Below, piece by piece: positions 5,481-12,351 of a stretch of 14,313 nucleotides of DNA; position 1 is the first letter of the stretch; every line of letters starts with the position of its first letter. Position numbers and translations under genes: made by a program. Source of the stretch: Planctomycetaceae bacterium UBA969 (GTDB lineage: Bacteria > Planctomycetota > Planctomycetia > Gemmatales > Gemmataceae); contig DBCB01000115.1 of NCBI GenBank assembly GCA_002303765.1, forward strand, positions 3,897 to 18,209, read 5' to 3'. A model generated the notes under the pieces. It saw nothing but the letters and a program-made list of their open reading frames with translations. It searched no databases and was not told where the DNA came from.

Positions 5481-8150
5481 ATGGATATTTTGGAAGAAAA
5501 AAAAACCTGCCCGCCAAAACGAGATTTAGAGCAACTTTTGCAGGGTAATTTGTCGCAGTGGACTTCTCTTGGCTTGCGTCAGCATGTTGAGTCTTGCGTG
5601 TATTGCCAAAGGGCACTAGCCAAACTTAGGCTAAAATCTTCGCCTGATGACAGCATTGATCTTCCATCTGAGTTGACCAACACAGAAAGTAGCTCTGTCA
5701 CCCGAAATACCGATTCCATGCCAAAGCTGGAACTCGAAACGGACAATCTATTCTTAGGTAGCAAGGGTCAGGCAACTACTGCTTATAATAGTGATGGCAT
5801 TTTAGTGCCAGAATTCAAAATATCACCCGAAGGCACCAAAGTATCATTAAGCTTTTTATCTTCCCCGCAAGGCCCCGACGAGCTAGGCCGGTTGGGAAGC
5901 TACAAAATCATCAAGTTATTAGGCGCAGGTGGGATGGGCCTTGTTTTTGAAGCGGAAGATACACTCTTACGCAGGCAAGTTGCACTTAAAGTAATGAAGC
6001 CTGAAATCGCAATCAAAGCCGACCACCGCCAGCGGTTTTTGCAAGAAGCAAGATCAGGCGCTGCAATTCCGCACGATAACATTGCAACCGTTTTTCAAGT
6101 TGGCATTGAAAACAATGTTCCTTACCTTGCAATGCAATTTCTTCAGGGTGAATCTCTGGGTGAAAGGTTGCATAGAGAAGGAAAAATCCCTGTTGAAGAA
6201 TCGCTCCGCATCATTCGGGAAGTTGCCATGGGCATTGCTGCTGCCCATGAGACCGACTTAATTCACAGAGATATCAAACCCGACAACATTTGGCTTGAGT
6301 CAGATGGCCAAGGCAGGCCTTGGAAAAGGGTAAAACTCCTCGACTTCGGCTTGGCCACCTCGGTGAGCAACACAGAGGAAGGCAGCAATGAAGCCGGTAT
6401 GATCATGGGAACCCCCCATTACATGGCACCCGAACAAGCCCGCGGATTGCCCCTCGATAATCGCTGCGATCTTTTCAGTATAGGCTGCGTGCTTTATCAA
6501 ATGATAAGTGGAGAACTCGCATTTAAAGGGGATAAAGCCCTAAAAATCATGAATTCACTGGCATTGCACGAACCCAAACCACTTAATTTAATCGACAACT
6601 CGGTTCCTTACAGAGTTGCAGAACTTGTTCAAAAATTGATGGCAAAAAAGTCATCCGAACGCATTTCTTCGGCCAATGATTTGATTAAAATAATTGATGA
6701 GATCGAAAAAGTAGACTCCCAAAGTTTGAATTTAAACGGTTCGGCAGCGTTATCTTTGCCCACCCCAAACCTGCCCGGCCAAGGTTACCAATCCAGCCTT
6801 ACTCCATGGTATTTAAATTGGAAAACAGGCCTGATTACCTTAGTTGTCATCATTAACCTCGGCCTTCTTGCATTCAACTTCAGCAGTTTTGAAACTAATT
6901 CCAACTCGGTTGGGGGCCTCAAATTTGGCGAACCTATCAAAGTTGGTGTGCTTCAAAGCACCACAGGGTACATGCGAACCACAGGTAAAAATGTCAAAGA
7001 TCTAACTATGATGGCCATAGCAGAATTAAACGAAAGCGGAGGCCTTCTAGAATATTCCGATAAAGGTACCCCTATTTCACGCCGTAGAATTATTGCCTAT
7101 GAATCTGATGGCCAGTCCAACCCCGCTATTTTCGCAACGCAATCCGAGAAACTAATCACCCAAGATAAAGTTAAGGCCGTCTTTGGTTGCTGGAATTCCA
7201 CGGACCGAAAAGAATGCCTTAATATTTTCAATCAACATAACAACATCCTTTTTTACCCCACTTCCTACGAAGGTTTAGAACAAAACTCTAATGTGGTTTA
7301 CCTTGGCGCTGCACCTAATCAGCAACTTGAGTTCACCTTTAACCACATGATAAACAATCTAGGCAAAAAAAAGCTGTTTCATGTTGGGGTCAATAGCGTT
7401 TATTCCAAGGTCGCTTCTGAAATCCTTTCCCAGCAACTTAAAGAAATCAAAGAGGAAGATAAAGCCATCAAAGCTGTTCTTTCAGGTGAAAAACTGCTAA
7501 ATCAGGGTAATTTCAAATTCGATGACGTGATAAAAGCCATTGTCACAGCAAAACCCGACCTAATCATTAACACCCTTACAGGCGATGCCAATCGCGATTT
7601 CTTCCGCGCTCTTAGAGCTCAGGGAATCAAAGGTTCCACCATCCCAACTTTGTCTTTCCACATCAGTGCCGAAATCCTTCAAGAACTCGATGTTGAAAGT
7701 TGCACAGGCGATTTTGTAGGCTGGAATTATCTCCCTTCTATTGAAACCGAACAAAACAAGGTCTTCCTCGAAAAAGTTAAAGCCAAGCTCGGCAGCGATA
7801 CCATCGTCAATGACAGTATGGAGGCAGGGTACTACGGTGTTTACTTATGGGCTCAAGCAGTACGAGAAGCAAAATCATTTGAACCAGACAAAGTGCTTCA
7901 AGCAATTAAAGGCCGAACTTATGCAGCTCCAAGTGGGTCTGTTGAAATCGACAAAGATACTATGCATACCTATATGATTCCAAGATTCGGCAAAATCATA
8001 GGGCCGGGTAAATTCGAAATCATCCAAGGTAACGACGGTAAACCACTCAGGCCCATCCCCTACCCACGATACCGATCTCAGGAAAGCTGGGACAAATATT
8101 TAAGTAACCTTCATGCTTCGTGGGACAACAATTGGTTTGGTACCAACTAA
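5481..8150 (+). CDS. Membrane receptor Ser/Thr kinase fused to a UrtA-like substrate-binding domain
   Basis: This is an 889-residue protein of four parts. First is an N-terminal His/Cys motif like that of zinc-binding anti-sigma factors (C10, then H35-x3-C39-x2-C42). Second is a Hanks-type kinase (about 139-410) with glycine loop GAGGMG (148-153), catalytic-site Lys in VALKVMK (K170), HRDIKPDN (262-269), DFG (288-290) and MAPE (315-318), so it looks active. Third is one transmembrane helix (about 448-467). Last is a full type-1 periplasmic binding domain (about 485-889) closest to the urea/short-chain amide proteins UrtA/FmdD: QDKVKAVFGCWNSTDRK, FYPTSYEGLE, YLGAAPNQQ and SMEAGYYGVYLWAQAV. The layout puts the kinase in the cytoplasm and the binding domain outside, suggesting phosphorylation in response to an extracytoplasmic amide-like ligand. 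No urt transport genes are in the window. GAGG 4 nt upstream is a modest ribosome site. Domain calls are firm; the ligand is inferred. Confidence 0.95.
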   Translation: MDILEEKKTCPPKRDLEQLLQGNLSQWTSLGLRQHVESCVYCQRALAKLRLKSSPDDSIDLPSELTNTESSSVTRNTDSMPKLELETDNLFLGSKGQATTAYNSDGILVPEFKISPEGTKVSLSFLSSPQGPDELGRLGSYKIIKLLGAGGMGLVFEAEDTLLRRQVALKVMKPEIAIKADHRQRFLQEARSGAAIPHDNIATVFQVGIENNVPYLAMQFLQGESLGERLHREGKIPVEESLRIIREVAMGIAAAHETDLIHRDIKPDNIWLESDGQGRPWKRVKLLDFGLATSVSNTEEGSNEAGMIMGTPHYMAPEQARGLPLDNRCDLFSIGCVLYQMISGELAFKGDKALKIMNSLALHEPKPLNLIDNSVPYRVAELVQKLMAKKSSERISSANDLIKIIDEIEKVDSQSLNLNGSAALSLPTPNLPGQGYQSSLTPWYLNWKTGLITLVVIINLGLLAFNFSSFETNSNSVGGLKFGEPIKVGVLQSTTGYMRTTGKNVKDLTMMAIAELNESGGLLEYSDKGTPISRRRIIAYESDGQSNPAIFATQSEKLITQDKVKAVFGCWNSTDRKECLNIFNQHNNILFYPTSYEGLEQNSNVVYLGAAPNQQLEFTFNHMINNLGKKKLFHVGVNSVYSKVASEILSQQLKEIKEEDKAIKAVLSGEKLLNQGNFKFDDVIKAIVTAKPDLIINTLTGDANRDFFRALRAQGIKGSTIPTLSFHISAEILQELDVESCTGDFVGWNYLPSIETEQNKVFLEKVKAKLGSDTIVNDSMEAGYYGVYLWAQAVREAKSFEPDKVLQAIKGRTYAAPSGSVEIDKDTMHTYMIPRFGKIIGPGKFEIIQGNDGKPLRPIPYPRYRSQESWDKYLSNLHASWDNNWFGTN

Positions 8151-8160
8151 TCCAATTGTT
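8127..8160 (+). terminator. hairpin spanning the stop codon of the kinase gene, possible terminator
   Basis: A perfect 9-bp inverted repeat pairs AACAATTGG (8127-8135) with CCAATTGTT (8152-8160) across a 16-nt loop, and the loop itself holds the palindrome TTGGTACCAA (8137-8146). The TAA stop (8148-8150) lies in the loop. No U-tract follows, so it is not a classical intrinsic terminator. It may instead protect the 3' end of the mRNA or be incidental. Confidence 0.3.
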
Positions 8161-8300
8161 ATTGGTTAAACCATTTCTTAAGCAATTTGTAGAACCGGTA
8201 AAATTAACCTGATAATAGCCTTTTGCTAAAAATTTATCATTGTTTCATCGATTGAAAAAGTTATATTCAAATAGCTTTCTGTCTTAATGTTACTTTAATT

Positions 8301-8305
8301 AAGGA
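8301..8305 (+). promoter_or_regulatory. ribosome binding site that decides a GTG start
   Basis: AAGGA lies 8 nt before GTG 8314 and supports that codon as the start of the isomerase-like gene. An ATG at 8312 overlaps the GTG but is in another frame, which stops after 21 codons (TAG at 8375-8377). The long frame has no ATG before the start of its conserved domain. Confidence 0.6.
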
Positions 8306-8313
8306 ATCTGAAT

Positions 8314-9483
8314 GTGGGTCACAAGCAAACTGATAAACACCGCTTTGGCAAATCTTCCTATCATCAAATCGGTTTAGTCCGTGGACAATTCGGTAATGTC
8401 CCTTTTGCAGAATGGGTAAAATTCCTCCAAGAATCCGGCTTTGACGGCTGGGAAGAAGCAAGCTGGGAACTGGATCTCTCCCGTTGTTCTACTGATGCTG
8501 GGGCAGAAGCTTTTGCGAAGGAAAGAGTCGATTTGGCCAAGAAACATAACTTGGAAATTTTCACCATTGCATCACACCTTCAAGGCCAGGCCCTAGGCGA
8601 TGAGCCCTCTGCAAAAACCCTGCAATTTGTGGGCGGTGAAGCTGTCGAAGCTTATAAATCTTGGCGTGGTAAGGGCAACAACCCACCCCGCACTGATCCC
8701 TACTATGTTCCTCCCGAAGTTGCCAAACTCGTGCAGGATCAATCTCGCACCGATTTGATCAACATCGTAAGGCTGGCCCATTACCTCGGAAAATTGCAGA
8801 ATAGAAAAGTTGCAGTTCCAGGATTCGTAGGGTCACCCGCTGGTTGCTGGAGCCATTGGTTCTTGTTCCCACCTCTTCCAAGTAGCATCGGGGGTTATAA
8901 TATCCCTGATGTTCGCGACACCAGCTTGGAACTCTTGGTTGAAAGATTTGCACCAGTATTGGACGCTTGCAAGAAATACGGTGTTACTTTCGACCTCGAA
9001 TGCCACCCAAGCGAACGCGCCATGGGCGATCTCGAATCCGCAAACGATTACCTCAAGGCCATGGATAAAGCAGGCTATCAAAGCGTGGTTGGCTTCAACC
9101 TCGATGGATCCCACATGGAATGGCAGAATGTTTCAGTGATTCACTTCATCCGTGAATTTTCTGAACGAATCCATTGCGCTCATGTTAAAGGCGTTCAAGT
9201 GATGAAAGAACATTGCAGAGCAGGCAGGCTTGGTGGGCATCGCCCCATGGGCCATTGGACTAATGGCTGGAATTTCGTCACCCCTGGAACAGATAGGGAT
9301 GCAAATTCCCTTGAAGAAATTTTTGTGGAACTTAACCGGGTAGGTTATGATGGTGCTGTCAGCATCGAGTGGGAAGACAACGATGCAGAGCAACATGCAG
9401 GCGCTAAATCAGCACTTGCTAATTGCAGAAAAGCAGACCTGCCGCCAAGTGGAATGCGACATGATGAAATGCTTAAAGCATAA
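8314..9483 (+). CDS. sugar phosphate isomerase/epimerase-like TIM-barrel protein
   Basis: This 389-residue protein belongs to the AP-endonuclease-2/xylose-isomerase-like TIM-barrel superfamily, whose members bind divalent metals and isomerise or epimerise sugars and related hydroxy-ketones. Probable metal and active-site residues sit at strand ends: E47/E48 in GWEEASWELD, H88 in IASHLQGQ, E229 in FDLECHPSE, D264 and H267 in FNLDGSHMEW, H290 in CAHVKG, and E352 in VSIEWED. The start is GTG at 8314, with AAGGA 8 nt upstream; the barrel begins at about residue 17 (HQIGLVRGQFG). There is no signal peptide, so it should act in the cytoplasm. It stands alone between a 163-nt AT-rich gap and an intrinsic terminator. 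The substrate cannot be read from the sequence. Family placement is firm, and nothing looks truncated. Confidence 0.9.
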   Translation: MGHKQTDKHRFGKSSYHQIGLVRGQFGNVPFAEWVKFLQESGFDGWEEASWELDLSRCSTDAGAEAFAKERVDLAKKHNLEIFTIASHLQGQALGDEPSAKTLQFVGGEAVEAYKSWRGKGNNPPRTDPYYVPPEVAKLVQDQSRTDLINIVRLAHYLGKLQNRKVAVPGFVGSPAGCWSHWFLFPPLPSSIGGYNIPDVRDTSLELLVERFAPVLDACKKYGVTFDLECHPSERAMGDLESANDYLKAMDKAGYQSVVGFNLDGSHMEWQNVSVIHFIREFSERIHCAHVKGVQVMKEHCRAGRLGGHRPMGHWTNGWNFVTPGTDRDANSLEEIFVELNRVGYDGAVSIEWEDNDAEQHAGAKSALANCRKADLPPSGMRHDEMLKA

Positions 9484-9509
9484 TGCATGCCTCAGCTTGA
9501 ATAATGAAC

Positions 9510-9545
9510 AGGCCCCGGGGACTATTATTCCGGGGCTTCTTTTTT
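9510..9545 (+). terminator. intrinsic terminator after the isomerase-like gene
   Basis: GCCCCGG (9512-9518) pairs perfectly with CCGGGGC (9530-9536) around an 11-nt loop, and further A-U/G-U pairs can extend the stem. The run TTCTTTTTT (9537-9545) follows directly. This is a textbook intrinsic terminator 27 nt after the stop codon. Confidence 0.88.
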
Positions 9546-9559
9546 AAGGTGTTATTACT

Positions 9560-11125
9560 ATGATCTCTCTTTTTCTCTCCTCCGTTTTATCCATCAACGC
9601 AGATGCCAAAGATCAAACTCTGGCACACACCAAGCTTAAACCTTCCCGTGTCGAAAAAGAGCTTTGCTTATATCGCTACCGAATCTACACCAGTTCGCCG
9701 CTATGCCAGGCCTTTAATGATCAAGGGTTGGCATATTTATATTCCTATGCCTGGATGGAATCTGCACGCAGTTTTGAAACAGCTTTAAAGCACGATCCCG
9801 ATTGCGTAATGGCCCATATTGGCCTCGCCAAGGCATTGGAGCGATGGGGTAAAAAGAGCGAATCAACCAAAGTTATCAAAGACGCCAAGCGCCTAGAGGA
9901 AAAAGCTGCACCCAACGAAAAAGCTTTGCTTCAAGCTGCTTTAGTGGAATATGGATTGATCGAAAATCCCCCCGCTGCTGGTGAAGCCAGACAAAAAGCC
10001 GCTGCCGTTATCATCGACCAAGCACTTTCGCAATACGATGACGATCAAGAACTTTGGTTCGCTAGAGCGCAAATCGCCTGCAATTATGCCACTTTTGGTG
10101 GCAATGCAAGCTCTGCACCTTTTTATAAGGCACTTCTTAAAATCAACCCGCTCCACCCTGGTGCCAACCACGAACTCATTCACTTTTATGAAGGTACACA
10201 ACGTCCCGCACTCGGTTGGCCCCATGCAGAAGGCTTTTTAAATTCTTCGCCAGGCATTCACCATGCCAACCACATGCAAGCACACCTCGCTACGCGCCTA
10301 GGGAAATGGGACAAAACCAGTGATCGTTCCACAAAGGCAGTGCAACTTGAAACTGCCTACCATAAGGAAATGAAAGTAAAACCCTCCGAAGATCATCAGT
10401 TCCAGCATCATGTGCAAACATTGCTGATCTCACTTACGCATGATGGCAGATTCAAAGAGGCAACAGCCTTAAACGATATTCGCCCTGATAAAAGCAAAGC
10501 TTCCGTTGCATGGTTTAAGTTTCTACTGGCGAGCAAGGATTATTCATCAGCAGAGACAGAAGCGAAAAAATTCCTGAAGACTGAAAAAAACACAGCAGCA
10601 TACCTCTTAAGTATTCTTTACCTCGCACAAAACGATCCTGAAAGCGCAATGCCCTGGGTCGAATCATTGCAACAATCATGGATTACAGGTAAGAAAGAAA
10701 AACTGCAGGAGTTTCGGGTTTGGGAAGTGCAGGGGTTGTTGTTTGCAGCACAAGGACAGTACAAGTTAAGTGCGCGCCTTCTCAAAAGAGCCATCGATAA
10801 ATCCAAGTCCGATTATTCCCACCATGCATGGGGTAATGGTTCGATATTCATGGAAAAACTTGGGCTTATTGCTCTCGCAAACAAAGATTTTGTTGAAGCG
10901 GAAGAAGCTTTTTTGGAAGCACTCGCACACGATCCAGGCAATGTGCACGCTGCTCTTGGATTACGCAGATTATGCGAAGTTACCGGTAGAAAAGAGGAAG
11001 CAAGCGATTATGCCAAACTCGCATTACACTGCTGGCGAAAAGCAGATCCAGGTTTATTAGAAAAAGAATGGGATATAATCAGAGCTTCAATTTCAGAGAG
11101 CAGTGTCCCTGCAGCTATGCGTTAA
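9560..11125 (+). CDS. TPR-repeat protein of unknown function, probably exported
   Basis: The 521-residue protein is largely alpha-helical with TPR units at both ends. One lies near the N-terminus (about 51-97: AFNDQGLAYLYSYAWMESAR, then SFETALKHDPDCVMAHIGLAKALE). Another lies near the C-terminus (KLGLIALANKDFVEAEEAF, LEALAHDPGNVHAALGLRRL). The middle contains histidine-rich helices (NHELIHFYEGTQRP, GIHHANHMQAHLATRLGKWD, EDHQFQHHVQTLL) that recall large TPR proteins of unknown function. A short hydrophobic N-terminus ending ADA (about 1-16) may be a signal peptide, though it lacks positive charge. The frame is closed by TAA at 9545-9547, so ATG 9560 with AAGG 10 nt upstream is the only reasonable start. 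It probably acts as a protein-interaction scaffold; no enzymatic motif was seen. The promoter is unclear because a terminator ends 14 nt before the ATG. Confidence 0.88.
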   Translation: MISLFLSSVLSINADAKDQTLAHTKLKPSRVEKELCLYRYRIYTSSPLCQAFNDQGLAYLYSYAWMESARSFETALKHDPDCVMAHIGLAKALERWGKKSESTKVIKDAKRLEEKAAPNEKALLQAALVEYGLIENPPAAGEARQKAAAVIIDQALSQYDDDQELWFARAQIACNYATFGGNASSAPFYKALLKINPLHPGANHELIHFYEGTQRPALGWPHAEGFLNSSPGIHHANHMQAHLATRLGKWDKTSDRSTKAVQLETAYHKEMKVKPSEDHQFQHHVQTLLISLTHDGRFKEATALNDIRPDKSKASVAWFKFLLASKDYSSAETEAKKFLKTEKNTAAYLLSILYLAQNDPESAMPWVESLQQSWITGKKEKLQEFRVWEVQGLLFAAQGQYKLSARLLKRAIDKSKSDYSHHAWGNGSIFMEKLGLIALANKDFVEAEEAFLEALAHDPGNVHAALGLRRLCEVTGRKEEASDYAKLALHCWRKADPGLLEKEWDIIRASISESSVPAAMR

Positions 11126-11143
11126 GATCTTTCCATTCAGACA

Positions 11144-11188
11144 AATAAAAGAAGCCTTGGAAGATTAACTCCCAAGGCTTCTTTTATT
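11144..11188. terminator. bidirectional terminator between convergent units
   Basis: AATAAAAGAAGCCTTGG (11144-11160) and CCAAGGCTTCTTTTATT (11172-11188) form a perfect 17-bp inverted repeat around an 11-nt loop. The GC-rich core next to the loop and the T-rich outer arm on either strand let it end transcripts from both sides: the TPR gene on plus and coxD on minus. Confidence 0.88.
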
Positions 11189-11204
11189 GATTTAATAACG
11201 GTTA

Positions 11205-11510
11205 TTACAAAGCCCAACCACGACTTACATAATCCGATAGCATTAACCCGAGCATGATGGTCAAAAAGAACATCGATGCAAGAATAATAACCCAAGTCAA
11301 TGAGCTACTGCTATATCCATGCATAAAAATAACAACAACCAAAGCTGCCTTTACCCCTGCAATACCTAAGGCAATAGGGGTGCTCCACATGCCAAAGTTA
11401 TGGAACCCGGCTAAGATTGTGACTATTGTCAAAAACATCAGCATACCGAATGTAGCTAAATACAACGATAGTGGCGCGGGTTGATGAGTTGAATGTTCTG
11501 TAGTAGCCAT
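11205..11510 (-). CDS. coxD: cytochrome c oxidase subunit IV
   Basis: This small 101-residue membrane protein has three predicted helices (about 15-34, 42-63 and 70-91) and the KAALVVVIFMH stretch (about 54-64) typical of prokaryotic subunit IV of caa3/bo3-type oxidases. Subunit IV sits beside subunits I and III and is thought to help assembly or stability rather than catalysis. It is the last gene of the cox operon, 16 nt after coxC, with AAGGTG 5 nt before its ATG. The convergent terminator at 11144-11188 follows. The N-terminal 14 residues are polar and cytoplasmic, as in the family. Length is normal. Confidence 0.92.
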   Translation of the reverse strand: MATTEHSTHQPAPLSLYLATFGMLMFLTIVTILAGFHNFGMWSTPIALGIAGVKAALVVVIFMHGYSSSSLTWVIILASMFFLTIMLGLMLSDYVSRGWAL

Positions 11511-11526
11511 TAATACACCTTAAAAA

Positions 11527-12351
11527 TTAATGCCCCATGTGGGCGCCAAGAAGATATAGCAACGGGAACAAAAAGATCCAGACTATATCAACGAAATGCC
11601 AGTAAAGACCAATGTTTTCAACAGGGGAATAGTATTCAGGAGAATAAGCCCCTTGATAGGCAAAGTATGCAATAATACCAATAAGCACAAAACCTACCAA
11701 CATGTGCAATGCATGGAGACTCGTCATGCAGAAATAAAGAAGGAAGAAAAGCCTAGCTTGCTGCGATTCTTGAATCCCCCGAACCCCAAGGCTTGGGTCG
11801 TTATCTGCAAGGACATCATTTCTATTAGGTAAAGAATGCTCTGCAGAACCTTTTTTATGAGCTTCTGTTTCCATTTCCTTGGCCTTCTTAGCGTACTGCC
11901 AATGCCAATAATCTTTGCCGGACCAATCCTTGCCGGGCATCAAATGAATATGGTAATCATGCTTCCATTCAACATACTTAACACCGAGAAACATCAAACC
12001 AAATGCAATGGTTATAAGCAACCACCGGCCTGTCCATAAGGAGTTACCCGTTTGGGAACAGCGCACAGCAAGTGCCATAGTTAAGCTGCTAAGAATTAGA
12101 ATCACAGTATTGGTAGCACCAAGAGTGATATCCAAATGATTGCTAGCTTCTTCAAACATGGCGGAATACTTATAACGATAAATCGTATAAGCAGCAAACA
12201 AGCCGCCAAAGAATAAAACTTCAGTCAACAGGAATGCCCACATACCGAGGGTATTGGCATCGTGCTGCTGTTCAAGCGTATCAAAGTGATGCGCCAAGTC
12301 TTTGTGATGATGCTGGCCGTGGTCTTGCACGGTTTCGTTAGTGGCTGACAA
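11527..12351 (-). CDS. coxC: cytochrome c oxidase subunit III with a long polar loop
   Basis: The 274-residue subunit III of the haem-copper oxidase has five predicted helices (about 36-58, 79-97, 108-126, 200-231 and 248-270). Signatures are WAFLLTEVLFFGGLFAAY near the start and GLYWHFVDIVWIFLFPLLYL at the end. The usual third-to-fourth helix loop is enlarged to about 70 polar residues (130-199). The N-terminus is His-rich (DHGQHHHKDLAHHFD). TTG 12351 is chosen as start because a full AAGGAGG lies 6 nt upstream at 12358-12364. The ATG at 12369 contains that site within its first codons and has no Shine-Dalgarno of its own, and the ATG at 12468 lies deep in coxA. The TTG start overlaps coxA by 14 nt, suggesting translational coupling. 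Family assignment is firm. Confidence 0.93.
   Translation of the reverse strand: MSATNETVQDHGQHHHKDLAHHFDTLEQQHDANTLGMWAFLLTEVLFFGGLFAAYTIYRYKYSAMFEEASNHLDITLGATNTVILILSSLTMALAVRCSQTGNSLWTGRWLLITIAFGLMFLGVKYVEWKHDYHIHLMPGKDWSGKDYWHWQYAKKAKEMETEAHKKGSAEHSLPNRNDVLADNDPSLGVRGIQESQQARLFFLLYFCMTSLHALHMLVGFVLIGIIAYFAYQGAYSPEYYSPVENIGLYWHFVDIVWIFLFPLLYLLGAHMGH

Noticed and set aside
8312..8377. A 21-codon frame starting with ATG at 8312, overlapping the GTG start of the isomerase-like gene.
   Set aside because: It is very short, has no recognisable peptide features and shares the ribosome site that better fits GTG 8314. Translational interplay is possible but unsupported.
8833..9114. Long antisense frames under the isomerase-like gene and under the TPR gene.
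   Set aside because: They lack ribosome sites and protein features, while the sense frames carry clear family motifs.
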